Positions 15,451-23,312 are shown, numbered from the stretch's first letter. The stretch: 23,360 bases of DNA from JAAYAY01 sp964429355 (GCA_964429355.1 CAYSCH010000118.1:1-23360), one strand, 5' to 3'. Program-made: numbers and translations. The notes: generated from the sequence alone by a model not told the origin.

Positions 15451-16944
15451 TCAGGGCCGCGAACGTCGCGGCTCAGGCGCGTACATGTCAGCCTTTTGCA
15501 GTTGGAAGAGATCGATTACGTCGAAGCAGCGCGTCATGTCGATCGGCTTGTCATCGAAATTGTTGGTGCCCAATGAGAACTTGGCGCCCTTCGCCTTGGC
15601 GATACGGATGAACCGGTCATGGGGCAGGCCACCGGCGTTGATTTCCAGTGCGACGTTGTTCTTGATGGCTGCATCGATGATCGTTTCCATGCGCTGATCC
15701 GTCCAGAGTTGATCATAGAGATGCTCGACCGGCTTCGGAAGATAGGTAGGGTTTGCGAGAATCGTGATCGGCTCAGCCAGAACTCGAAGGTTGTGACGCA
15801 TGTAGCGCTCCATCCACGCTTCCGGGTCGTCGATCGTGTAACCTTCGGAGATCCAGAGCTTGACCGGCTTGCTGTCATCCGTCGGCATGGGCATGATCAT
15901 CGTGTCGGCCAGCACATAGTCAAGCCGATCGAGTAGTTCCTTCGAATGCTTCGTCATCCAATCGCGATCGTTCACCTGGAGACCGACAAGCGCTGGGCGG
16001 CCTTGCACGGAATCGAGGAGCTTTCGAAGCTGCTCGTCCGTTTCGATGGGCCATCCAACTCCCAGGTTGTCGAGCACGCCCACGTTCACGCCGGTGACCG
16101 CCTGCCGCCCGAGGGCCTTCTCCACGCTGAGTCCGCCACGAAGATGGACGTGAAAATCAATGATCGGAATGTCGGCGGCCGCAAACCGGTCCAGCAAGTT
16201 CTCCTTCACGCCATAACCTTCGTCCGACGCGCGTGGCAGCACGGTTGGGTCGGCATCGTCAGGTAACCGGCGTACGGCAATCTTGCGAAAGGCCACGCGG
16301 CTCCCGGCATCGTGCCCTTGAAGGGCGAAGGTACCGTGGGAGAGAACGCTCCCAGCCAGCCTCTCCGGCCGGATCGGTGCAACGGGCTCCATGTAGTCCA
16401 CTGTCTGAATGTCGTTCACCCACACGCATACGCGTTTCGCTGCCACGCGGATCCGCACGGTGAACCACTGGCCGTCCGCCACCGAACTCTTGTAGATGTT
16501 GCGAACAGAATAGAGACTCCCGGTGCGTTTCAGTTCTTTGTACTTGCCGACCCCAACATAGCTGTTGTTGATTTGGACCTCGTAGCCTTTCTCCGGCCAT
16601 CCCCTTTCCTGGTACTCCGTGTGGAAATAAATCCCCGAATTGCAGCCCTTCTCGGTTCGCACCTCGGCGACCAGTTCGAAGTTCTGGAAGTCGTGACTGC
16701 CGGCGGGACCCTCGTAGAACAGGTGACTCCGGTCCCCGCTGGCTACGAGGCAGCCCTCGTCGACCCGCCAGGTCTCGGCATGCTCCGAAGCCTTCCACCC
16801 TTGGAGCGACTTCCCATTGAACAGCGGAATCCACCCTTCCTCGCTTTCTTGCGCCGCTGGAGCCGCCGAGATCGCAAAAGCGATGAAGGCAACAGAAAGA
16901 GAAGTCCAACGGAGGAAAGACGCCCCGGTAAATACGGTTCGCAT
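15451..16944 (-). CDS. Secreted DUF1080 / PHP-like metallohydrolase fusion
   Basis: 497 aa, ATG start. A Sec signal peptide (residues about 1-31, ending AAPAAQ) precedes a DUF1080 (3-keto-disaccharide hydrolase, concanavalin-like) domain at about 35-227. Its family landmarks are WIPLFNGKSLQGW, NSGIYFHTEY, GYEVQINNSY and the final VAFRKIAVRRL strand. After a short linker, residues about 250-485 form a second TIM-barrel-like hydrolase domain: IPIIDFHVHLRGG (HxH metal motif at 265-267), NVALEINAG (434-436 EIN) and FSLGTNNFDD. In PHP-type hydrolases the last block usually carries a metal-binding Asp and His (GSDAH-like); here it reads GTNNFDD, so the metal site may be altered. It is divergent from a second DUF1080 gene 381 bp away. 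Likely a periplasmic or extracellular carbohydrate enzyme; substrate unknown. Confidence 0.8.
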   Translation of the reverse strand: MRTVFTGASFLRWTSLSVAFIAFAISAAPAAQESEEGWIPLFNGKSLQGWKASEHAETWRVDEGCLVASGDRSHLFYEGPAGSHDFQNFELVAEVRTEKGCNSGIYFHTEYQERGWPEKGYEVQINNSYVGVGKYKELKRTGSLYSVRNIYKSSVADGQWFTVRIRVAAKRVCVWVNDIQTVDYMEPVAPIRPERLAGSVLSHGTFALQGHDAGSRVAFRKIAVRRLPDDADPTVLPRASDEGYGVKENLLDRFAAADIPIIDFHVHLRGGLSVEKALGRQAVTGVNVGVLDNLGVGWPIETDEQLRKLLDSVQGRPALVGLQVNDRDWMTKHSKELLDRLDYVLADTMIMPMPTDDSKPVKLWISEGYTIDDPEAWMERYMRHNLRVLAEPITILANPTYLPKPVEHLYDQLWTDQRMETIIDAAIKNNVALEINAGGLPHDRFIRIAKAKGAKFSLGTNNFDDKPIDMTRCFDVIDLFQLQKADMYAPEPRRSRP

Positions 16945-17325
16945 GGTATTGTTCGCTTTCTCAGCAGTGGCGTATGTCGGTCAACACCGCAGTAAGTGCA
17001 TGGGATCGGGCATCCGCAATCGTTGTTTCGCAGCATTTGCGGCCGAAATTGACCGCATCGAGCTGCCCGGGAGGGCGATGGTCAGCGGCCATCCTGCCCT
17101 GCGAGACCACCATCCGCGTCCCGGTTCTCAAGCAACGCCGGATTGTGCCTGGTATCGCTCCAAGGTACCACGGGGGGAAGCGAAGTGCGAGCATTCAGAA
17201 AGCGGGGGGGTTGTTGTCACCCTGATGCCGCAAGTCACGTCCGCCATCTTTTTTGTGGCCTTCGCGGCGACTATCATTGAAGGATTCGTTTTTGGTTTCG
17301 ATTGCGCCTTTGCAGGAGACAACTC
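16945..17325. other. Divergent intergenic region between two DUF1080 genes
   Basis: No gene is supported. It must contain promoters for both divergent genes, but no clear -35/-10 pair was found. The segment 17240-17300 is locally T-rich and has a TATCAT hexamer near 17271 without a good -35. Confidence 0.4.
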
Positions 17326-18090
17326 GTGAGCAAGTCGACAGCAGCAGTTGCCGCTTTCCTGGCCATGGCGATGGCCGTCAGCGGTGTGTGGGCCGGTGAG
17401 TATCTCAGTGGTATCGAGTGGGCCGAACCGGCCATCATCGACCCGGGCGGACCCGATAAGGCCCCGTCCGATGCGGTCGTTCTTTTCGATGGGAAGGACC
17501 TCTCGGCCTGGGACGGAGGCGAGAGCTGGACCGTTGCCGACGGGGCAATCACCGCCGGGCCCGGCACCCTGCGGAGCAAAGGCGAGTTCGGCGACTGCCA
17601 AGTCCATATCGAATGGGCGTCGGCCACCGAGGTCAAGGGAGAGGGCCAGGGCCGCAGCAATAGCGGGGTGTTCCTTATGGGCACTTACGAAGTCCAGGTT
17701 CTCGATTCCTATGAAAACAAGACCTACTTCGACGGCCAGTGTGGCGCCATCTACAAGCAGCATCCGCCGTTGGTGAACGCCTGCCGCAAGCCGGGCGAGT
17801 GGCAAACCTATGACATCATCTGGAAGTGCCCCAGGTTCGACGCCGAGGGCAAGCTTGTCAGCCCGGCATTCGTGACCGTCCTTCACAACGGCGTAGTCGT
17901 CCAGAACCACTTCGAACTGGAGGGCGATACCCCCTTCGATCGTCCGCCAGCCTACAAGGCCCATCCCGACAAGGGCCCCATCACGCTCCAGTACCACGGC
18001 AACCCGGTACGGTTCCGGAATATCTGGGTGCGCGAGTTGAAAGACGTGGAGCACAAGCGGGTCGACGAGCCAACGGTTGTCCAGCACTGA
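17326..18090 (+). CDS. Secreted DUF1080 protein (3-keto-disaccharide hydrolase family)
   Basis: 254 aa from the GTG at 17326, which has AGGAG about seven bases upstream; the frame is open from a TTG at 17302. A signal peptide (SKSTAAVAAFLAMAMAVSG) ends near WAGEY, at about residue 23. A single DUF1080 domain spans most of the rest: AVVLFDGKDLSAW, CQVHIEWAS, RSNSGVFLMGTYEVQVLDS, GQCGAIYKQHPP, WQTYDIIWKCPRF, VTVLHNGVVVQNH, and GPITLQYHGNPVRFRNIWVREL at the end. Family members cleave 3-keto-glycosides made by oxidoreductases of the Gfo/Idh type. An exported Gfo/Idh gene lies about 3 kb upstream, so a functional link is plausible but unproven. It converges with the MoxR gene, with 19 bp between the stops. 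Confidence 0.85.
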   Translation: MSKSTAAVAAFLAMAMAVSGVWAGEYLSGIEWAEPAIIDPGGPDKAPSDAVVLFDGKDLSAWDGGESWTVADGAITAGPGTLRSKGEFGDCQVHIEWASATEVKGEGQGRSNSGVFLMGTYEVQVLDSYENKTYFDGQCGAIYKQHPPLVNACRKPGEWQTYDIIWKCPRFDAEGKLVSPAFVTVLHNGVVVQNHFELEGDTPFDRPPAYKAHPDKGPITLQYHGNPVRFRNIWVRELKDVEHKRVDEPTVVQH

Positions 18091-18109
18091 CCCGTCTTGC
18101 GGCGGGTTT

Positions 18110-19132
18110 TCAGGACAGCCCCTCTGGACGATAGTCCCCGTCGAGCGAGATCCGCTCGTGCAACATTCGCAGCAGCCGGTCGACTGTCAGGCCGGCTGCT
18201 TTCGCCTCTTCACTCCGTCGCAAGCGATGCTGGAAGACCGCTCGGCTAACCTCGTACACGTCGCGTCGGCTGCTCTCGGTCCGTCCCCGCAGTAGAGCCC
18301 GGGCCTTGGCAGTGGATGTCAAGGCGACAAGGCCCTGAGGACTGACGCCCAGCCGGATCCACTTTTCCACAAAGTCGGGGGCCAGATCGTTGCCCGGCCG
18401 GGAGGCCCGGACCAAGGCCCAGGCGTAGCCGAGGACCTCGTCCGGCATTTCGACTCTCGCCACAGCATCCTGCCATTGGGAAAGCTTCTCGGCAGAAACC
18501 AACGCCTTTCGATCGCCACCTGCCATCCCGCCTGCTCGCCGCCCAATCTCCCATTCGTCGCTTCCGCCCGGATAGTCAAACGATAACTGCACAGCAAATC
18601 GATCCGTCACAGAAGCCTCCAACGCCATGGCCGTGTCATCCAGATCGGGGGCTACTGACGCAACCAGGAAGTAGGGTCTGGGAAGATCGTGAACGTTCCG
18701 CCCCGGTCCAAGCTGCTGGCTTCGCATCGCCTCGACCACAACCGCCAGGCACTTCGGCGGCGCCAGATGGAGGTCCTCGATATAGGCCACATTCGCAAAC
18801 AGCGGCCCGGGCATGAACTCATACCTGTGTCGTCCACCTTCGGGGGCTTCGCGAAGCTGTTCGTCGCCCGTCAGGTCCAGCGGCGTCAAGTCGCCAGTGC
18901 AAGAAAAGGCCGAGAACGACAGGCCGCCAAGTTCCGCCAAGGTGGCAGCCAACGTTCTTTTCCCCAACCCGGGCTTACCTTCCAGCAGCAGATGGCCACG
19001 AGTAAGGAGGCCAACAAGCGCCAATTTCACGAGTTGTGCCGGCAGCACCAGTTTTTCTGCCAAGGCCTCGTGGAATTCATCGAAGAACTGGCGACACTCG
19101 GCGGCGGCTAGTTCGAGCTCGGGTCCTGCCAT
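18110..19132 (-). CDS. MoxR-family AAA+ ATPase with divergent active-site motifs
   Basis: 340 aa from the ATG at 19132; a GTG at 19195 is also in frame. MoxR proteins are AAA+ chaperone-like ATPases, usually paired with a DUF58 or VWA protein; none is adjacent here. The overall pattern is clear: HLLLEGKPGLGK, GDLTPLDLTG, FMPGPLFANV, LAPPKCLAVVVEAM, and a C-terminal lid with RALLRGRTESSRRDVYEV. Key motifs differ. Walker A is GKPGLGKR (52-59), with Arg where Ser or Thr should follow the Lys. Walker B reads ED (119-120) instead of DE and lacks the following Asn-Arg. The sensor-1 block normally reading ATQNP is ASVAP. The Arg-finger region (TDRF) is kept. It may bind nucleotide weakly or act as a non-canonical subunit. 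Divergence looks coordinated rather than random, since the frame is intact. Confidence 0.82.
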   Translation of the reverse strand: MAGPELELAAAECRQFFDEFHEALAEKLVLPAQLVKLALVGLLTRGHLLLEGKPGLGKRTLAATLAELGGLSFSAFSCTGDLTPLDLTGDEQLREAPEGGRHRYEFMPGPLFANVAYIEDLHLAPPKCLAVVVEAMRSQQLGPGRNVHDLPRPYFLVASVAPDLDDTAMALEASVTDRFAVQLSFDYPGGSDEWEIGRRAGGMAGGDRKALVSAEKLSQWQDAVARVEMPDEVLGYAWALVRASRPGNDLAPDFVEKWIRLGVSPQGLVALTSTAKARALLRGRTESSRRDVYEVSRAVFQHRLRRSEEAKAAGLTVDRLLRMLHERISLDGDYRPEGLS

Positions 19133-19507
19133 GGGAAGTACCTGCCCCTGCGGGTGGAGAAAAAATGTGGTCGAAGTTCCACTGCCCTCGTTCACTCGGA
19201 CAGAGCCCCATCAGAACCGTGTCTCAAACGGAAGTCGTTTCCGAACAATCGTTTAAAGCCAAGTCACTGACGCCGGCAAACGCGGCGCCGTTCAACTAAT
19301 GCTACACAACCGCACGGGAAGCGGGAATGATCTGCGCCGGCCGAGTTGAGCTTTCTTTTCCGCCCGGGAACCTTTCCGTTTCACGCTTGTATAACCTTGA
19401 GAGCCGGTCTCAGTCCCGTGCTTGCCCAAATGAACCGCCGTTGGTCCTCACTTGGGCAAACAGAGGATTCCGGAAGACAACCACAGTCCAACCGAACCCC
19501 ACCGCGC
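19133..19507. other. Divergent intergenic region upstream of the sigma operon
   Basis: This holds the ECF-type promoter described separately and otherwise nothing recognised. An upstream in-frame ATG at 19430 could extend the sigma factor by 26 residues, but the added sequence is basic and low-complexity. Confidence 0.35.
19367..19394 (+). promoter_or_regulatory. Candidate ECF-sigma-type promoter (autoregulation)
   Basis: GGAACC followed by TTT (19367-19375) is a classical ECF -35 element (GGAAC core). GTATAA (19389-19394) lies 16 bp downstream, a normal ECF spacing. It precedes the ECF sigma gene, so self-activation is a reasonable inference. The -10 also resembles a sigma-70 hexamer (TATAAC), so housekeeping use cannot be excluded. 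Confidence 0.4.
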
Positions 19508-20044
19508 ATGATCGACGAACAGGCCACGATTCGAGCCGTTCTGACGGGCGACCGCGACCAGTATCGATCGATTGTCGAACGCTACGAGCGTCCAGTCTTC
19601 TGCCTGTTGCAGAACCTGCTCCCGGATCGGCACTTGTGCGAAGATCTGGCCCAGGAGGCATTCCTCGCCGCCTACAGAAACCTTCAGACCTACGATCCGG
19701 CGCGAGCGGCTTTCTTGACTTGGCTTCTCACGATTGCCCGCAATCTCTGCATCAACCAGCTCAAGTCCCGTCGTGTCCAGTCGGCCGATTCGTTGCCGGA
19801 TCCGATCGACGACCATCGCCCCGAATCGCAGCTCGAACGCGATGAGTTGTGTGAGCGACTCGACGCTGCCCTGTGCAGCCTTCCAGTTGAGCAACGGACC
19901 GTGTTCGTCTTGGGATCGATCATGGAACTCCCCTACGACCAGATTGCCCGTATCGAAGGAGTCGAGCTTGGTACCGTCAAATCGCGAATGCATCGTGCCA
20001 GGAAGAAACTTGCCGAAATGATCGAAGAGCTCTCGGAGTTTTGA
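19508..20044 (+). CDS. ECF-family RNA polymerase sigma factor
   Basis: 178 aa from the ATG at 19508; longer starts at 19430 or 19346 are possible but add low-complexity sequence. Region 2 is visible at about 18-85: YRSIVERYERPVFCLLQNLL, then DLAQEAFLAAYRNLQTYD and FLTWLLTIARNLCIN, the -10-recognising part. An acidic linker (SLPDPIDDHRPE) leads to region 4 (about 115-178), with LCSLPVEQRTVFVLGSIMELPYDQIA and GVELGTVKSRMHRARKKLAEM, the helix-turn-helix for the -35. It is followed 2 bp later by a small membrane protein and then signal peptidase I. The cluster suggests control of secretion or envelope stress; the inducer is unknown. Confidence 0.9.
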   Translation: MIDEQATIRAVLTGDRDQYRSIVERYERPVFCLLQNLLPDRHLCEDLAQEAFLAAYRNLQTYDPARAAFLTWLLTIARNLCINQLKSRRVQSADSLPDPIDDHRPESQLERDELCERLDAALCSLPVEQRTVFVLGSIMELPYDQIARIEGVELGTVKSRMHRARKKLAEMIEELSEF

Positions 20045-20046
20045 AC

Positions 20047-20283
20047 ATGCACGAACACAAAGACCTCCACGCATGGCTGGCCTCGCGGCGCAATGTCGAT
20101 CCGCCCGCAGAATTCGCCGACCACGTCATGGACCGCATCGCCGCGGTCCCCTCGCATGTTTCGCCCAAACACTGCCGCCTGGCCGATGCAACATGGTTTC
20201 ACGTGACGGCCTGCATCGTCGCTTCCGTTGTCTTCGTCTTGAGATTGGGGTGCGTCTATTCCCTTTTTATCGCGACCGAATGA
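20047..20283 (+). CDS. Small one-TM protein, possible anti-sigma factor
   Basis: 78 aa from the ATG at 20047, two bases after the sigma factor stop (the stop itself lies in a TTGA overlap with an upstream TTG). A cytoplasmic-looking N-terminal half (MHEHKDLHAWLASRRNVDP, then EFADHVMDRIAAVP) is followed by one hydrophobic span (TACIVASVVFVLRLG). This size and topology suit a minimal membrane-bound regulator of the preceding ECF sigma factor. It lacks the HxxxCxxC zinc motif of ZAS-type anti-sigma factors, so the role is inferred from position only. The stop TGA overlaps the GAGG ribosome binding site of the next gene. Confidence 0.65.
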   Translation: MHEHKDLHAWLASRRNVDPPAEFADHVMDRIAAVPSHVSPKHCRLADATWFHVTACIVASVVFVLRLGCVYSLFIATE

Positions 20284-20292
20284 GGTTGAGCT

Positions 20293-21207
20293 ATGGCTAC
20301 CGCTGAGTATTGCGTCCGCCGCCCCTGGATTGCCGTGCTGCTTTCGCTCCTTTGTACGGGCCTGGGCCACATCTATTGCGGCCGTTTCGTGAAAGGCTTT
20401 GTCCTGTACACGATCCCCTTCTTTCTCATGCCACTGGTCGCCGTCGGTGCCCTAATCGGCGTGAACACCTTGGTCTTACTCTTGATCGCGGCAGGCTACG
20501 GCGCCGCCACCGCCGTCTACTTTTACGCGGTCGTCGACAGTGGCCGAATCGCCATGCAATCTGACCGTTCGTACGTCCGCCGCGACTACAATCGCCTGGT
20601 GGTCTACATTCTGCTCATTCTGATGCAGATCCCATTCTCGTTCGCGATTGCCGTCCAGCTCCGCGCCCACGTGATGGAAGCCTTTTGCTGTCCCACACGG
20701 AGCATGGAACCGAGCCTCCAGGCCGGCGATCGCTTCCTGGTCAACAAGACGGCTTACGCTTCGCGTTCGCCCGAACGGGGTGAGATCATCGTTTTCACCA
20801 GCCCGGAGAACCGAAGACAACGTTGGGTCAAGCGGGTGATCGCCATACCCGGCGATACGGTCGCGGTCCGTGGCGACGAGGTGCACCTGAACGGCGAGCC
20901 GCTTCCAAGAGACGCCGTCGAAAACGGAACTCCCGAGCTCCAGGGCTTCCAGTCTTCAGGGAGTGTCTTCTGGGAACAGAACGGCAACCTCCGCTACCAG
21001 GTACAGACAGAAACCGGCAAGGAGGAAAGCCCCGACGTTGAAGAAACCCGTGTGCCGCCAGGCATGGTCTTTGTCCTGGGAGACAACCGGGAACAATCGA
21101 AAGACAGCCGCCAGTTCGGGCTCATTCCCCAGGCCGACGTGCTCGGCGAGGCCCAGTTCCTCTACTGGCCCGCTCGTACCTGGACGCGGTTCGGTATCAT
21201 GAAGTAG
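20293..21207 (+). CDS. lepB: Signal peptidase I with multi-TM N-terminal extension
   Basis: 304 aa, ATG at 20293 with GAGG about seven bases upstream, in the stop region of the small gene before it. The catalytic domain is intact: PTRSMEPSLQAGD (catalytic Ser137), RWVKRVIAIPGD (general base Lys180) and the family box GDNREQSKDSRQFG (263-276). Residues 1-125 carry about four hydrophobic segments, more than the one or two of typical SPase I; the first part (LLSLLCTGLGHIYCGRFVKGF) resembles the short TM domains that precede some bacterial membrane proteins. It cleaves Sec signal peptides at the outer face of the inner membrane. Co-transcription with an ECF sigma factor suggests stress-regulated secretion capacity. 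Many secreted proteins are encoded nearby, but whether this copy is dedicated is unknown. Confidence 0.9.
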   Translation: MATAEYCVRRPWIAVLLSLLCTGLGHIYCGRFVKGFVLYTIPFFLMPLVAVGALIGVNTLVLLLIAAGYGAATAVYFYAVVDSGRIAMQSDRSYVRRDYNRLVVYILLILMQIPFSFAIAVQLRAHVMEAFCCPTRSMEPSLQAGDRFLVNKTAYASRSPERGEIIVFTSPENRRQRWVKRVIAIPGDTVAVRGDEVHLNGEPLPRDAVENGTPELQGFQSSGSVFWEQNGNLRYQVQTETGKEESPDVEETRVPPGMVFVLGDNREQSKDSRQFGLIPQADVLGEAQFLYWPARTWTRFGIMK

Positions 21208-21280
21208 CCACACCCCTGGTACCGCTGGTTTTGGGGCCCGTGATGAGAAGCCGAATTCCGAAGCCGGGCTGGAAGCTGCC

Positions 21281-22204
21281 TCAATGGCCCAGCTTCGGCG
21301 GACGCCCTGAGGCCTTCCAGGCGCGATCGCGAAGATCGAGGAACACGTAGCGGTAAAGGAGACCGGCAAGGATCAGGGCACCGCCGAGGACCGTCCACCA
21401 GGCGGTGGTGACACCCCAGATAAGGTAGGTCCAGAGCGGCATCAGCACGGGTTCGATCAGCCCGATGGAGACGGCCTCCTGGGCGTGGATCGTTCGCAGG
21501 CCGTGGATCAACAAGAGGTAGGGTACGGCCATCTGCAGGACGCCGAAGGCCGCGAGGACGAAGAGTTGGATGGGCGACGGCCAGAGGCCGAAACAGACGA
21601 CCAGGGGGAACATTGCGGCGGCGGCCACCGCGTGGTTCAGGGCGACGAGCCAGGAGGCGTTTTCAGCATTGAGCTTACCCATGAAGAACACGACACCTCC
21701 ATAGGCGATCCCCGAAGCGATGCCGCAGGCGATGCCCGTCAGATTCTGGCCGGGGTGGGTGATGATCTCGCAGGCCAGGATCGTACCCACTCCCGCCATG
21801 CCGAAGGCGAGGGGAATCAGGTCTCGCCTCACCACCGGCTCGTGAAATACAACGACTGAAATCAAGAAAACCCACCATGGGGCTGCGGACTGCAGCCAGA
21901 TGGCGTTGGCGGGCGTGGTGAGGATGATGGCGCTCAGATAGGTCACGTTCATCAGTGTGAAGCAGATTCCGAGCGGCACAAGCAAGGGTCGAAAACGGGG
22001 CCTGCGCACCGTCGGGAGGAGCACCAAGGCCACGAAGGCGGCTCGCCAGAAGGCAAACAGGAGTCCGCGCTGCGTCTCAGGCCAATTGTCGAAGATCGGC
22101 GCCCGGGCAAAGAGGCCGCAGGAACTCCACAGCAGCGCCGCTGCAAGGACACAGAGCCGGCCGGCAATTCGAGGATGACGAGTGTGGGGGGAGGTCGGGT
22201 CCAT
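21281..22204 (-). CDS. EamA/DMT-family permease
   Basis: 307 aa from the ATG at 22204; the frame is open to 22348 but the added sequence is non-conserved and hydrophilic. About ten transmembrane helices in two repeats of an EamA domain are readable: LCVLAAALLWSSCGLFA begins the first, and a second repeat begins near LTGIACGIASGIAYGGVVFF. Signature pieces include ANAIWLQSAAPWWVFL and SIGLIEPVLMPLWTYLI, the latter matching the conserved end of the second repeat (EPvla.lwa). These are drug/metabolite exporters of amino acids, nucleosides or other small solutes. The gene converges with lepB across 73 bp with no clear terminator and is preceded on the same strand by the cupin/glycyl-radical gene (163 bp gap). 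Substrate unknown. Confidence 0.85.
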   Translation of the reverse strand: MDPTSPHTRHPRIAGRLCVLAAALLWSSCGLFARAPIFDNWPETQRGLLFAFWRAAFVALVLLPTVRRPRFRPLLVPLGICFTLMNVTYLSAIILTTPANAIWLQSAAPWWVFLISVVVFHEPVVRRDLIPLAFGMAGVGTILACEIITHPGQNLTGIACGIASGIAYGGVVFFMGKLNAENASWLVALNHAVAAAAMFPLVVCFGLWPSPIQLFVLAAFGVLQMAVPYLLLIHGLRTIHAQEAVSIGLIEPVLMPLWTYLIWGVTTAWWTVLGGALILAGLLYRYVFLDLRDRAWKASGRPPKLGH

Positions 22205-22366
22205 TTGGACGCTTGAGGCGTTACTCTCGTCTGCCGCCCGCGGCCGCGTACGAGAGGAGATAAGACAGGGTAGCTGAGGATCGGGTGGCAGTTGCCACAC
22301 CGATTTCCACCAGGACAATCTGGACAAGCTCGGGTGGGAAAGAAGCAAGAATTTCCCACTCCGGGC

Positions 22367-23113
22367 TCACAGGGTCTGCTGCGCCGTTCGGGAGATGATC
22401 TCTTCCTGGAGTTCGGGACCTACGTCGTTGAAGTAGTCGCTATAGCCGGCCACACGAACGATCAGGTTGCGGTATTCTTCAGGGACCGCTTGGGCGCGGC
22501 GGAGGGTGGCGGCATCGGGGCCGCCACCACTCTCCGCGGCAAACCGGCCCAGGCGGCTGAGCAGTTCCAGCGCCAGGCCGTGAAGCATCAGGACAAACCC
22601 CGGCTCCTGCTGGCACAGTTCCCGTTCCAGCTCATGGACAAGAGCCAGGCAACTTTCCTGGCGGTCGGGAGTAAGCTGGAACAGGCGTGGCGGTGTGCGG
22701 CCCTCGCCCAAGGCCGGAAAATCGGGGAACAGCAGGCGAATGCCGGGATGAGTGGCCAGCTGCCGCTGGTGGGCGCGCAAGAACTGCCGGCGGAAGAGCA
22801 CGTTGACCACCGCCGTTCCGGAAACCTTTTGGAACCCGTGGGACTGCCGGCCGGACAAGGCCAGGAACTGGCCGGGCCGGATCGGCTGCCGCCCCCCGCC
22901 CAACCGGTGCCAGCCGCTGCCCCGCAGAATGAAGGCGATCTCGACAAACTCGTGCCGGTGAAGGGCGCAGTCGCACTGGTCGATGCGCTGGATGGTCACC
23001 GGCAGGTCCGGGCGCCAAAACACAAAGTTGTCGCGCCACAGGTTGAGCTGGCTGGAAGACGCGGGAGCGAGCGCCGGGGGTTCCGTTGGTTTTGTCGGAA
23101 TTGTGTTATTCAT
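22367..23113 (-). CDS. AraC-type cupin domain fused to a glycyl radical enzyme C-terminal tail
   Basis: 248 aa, ATG at 23113. Residues about 25-108 match an AraC-family N-terminal sensory cupin: LWRDNFVFWRPDLP, then HRHEFVEIAFILRGSGWHRLGG (metal/ligand-site His52, His54, Glu55) and PGQFLALSGRQSHGF. Residues 140-192 form the helical linker that normally leads into the two AraC helix-turn-helix motifs (LTPDRQESCLALVHELEREL, MLHGLALELLSRLGRF). No helix-turn-helix follows. Instead, after a GGG linker, residues 202-248 match the end of a glycyl radical enzyme: TLRRAQAVPEEYRNLIVRV, the radical loop RVAGYSDYF with Gly223 (codon 22445-22447), and PELQEEIISRT. The frame is uninterrupted and both halves keep key residues. 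It could be a dead fusion from a deletion, or a sensor-linked spare glycyl radical domain like GrcA/YfiD. No GRE or activase gene is in the window. Confidence 0.75.
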   Translation of the reverse strand: MNNTIPTKPTEPPALAPASSSQLNLWRDNFVFWRPDLPVTIQRIDQCDCALHRHEFVEIAFILRGSGWHRLGGGRQPIRPGQFLALSGRQSHGFQKVSGTAVVNVLFRRQFLRAHQRQLATHPGIRLLFPDFPALGEGRTPPRLFQLTPDRQESCLALVHELERELCQQEPGFVLMLHGLALELLSRLGRFAAESGGGPDAATLRRAQAVPEEYRNLIVRVAGYSDYFNDVGPELQEEIISRTAQQTL

Positions 23114-23242
23114 GGTCTTAAACGTGCTTAGAATTGTATGGCGATAATGTATACGTCACTAAAAATAAAGAAAGCTCCGTTCCGCTCCTGTCCGAGAAAA
23201 ACCGGGCGGCGATGCCGGACGCCTCCAGCCGGTCACCCGCCC

Positions 23243-23299
23243 TTGCTTCCCGGCCCGGAATGATGTATAATTGCATCAGAATACATCAATAATGCATCA
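23243..23299 (+). promoter_or_regulatory. Promoter and CATCA operator repeats of the antitoxin gene
   Basis: TTGCTT (23243-23248), 17 bp, then a perfect TATAAT (23266-23271). Over and after the -10 lie an 8-bp inverted repeat (TGATGTAT 23261-23268 / ATACATCA 23281-23288) and three direct CATCA units (23274-23278, 23284-23288, 23295-23299), 10 and 11 bp apart, one helical turn. This is typical of operators bound cooperatively by ribbon-helix-helix antitoxins that repress their own promoter. The segment 23114-23180, just upstream, is AT-rich and may hold the promoter of the divergent cupin gene, but no good match was found. Confidence 0.65.
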
Positions 23300-23312
23300 C
23301 TGAGGTGTCCGC

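Noticed and set aside
17128..18087. 319-aa minus-strand frame opposite the DUF1080 gene
   Set aside because: Antisense shadow; the plus-strand gene has a ribosome binding site, a signal peptide and domain motifs.
22367..22600. A frameshifted AraC helix-turn-helix hidden in another frame behind the cupin domain
   Set aside because: The other minus-strand frames in this stretch show no helix-turn-helix pattern, and the frame in use reads straight into a clear glycyl-radical motif.
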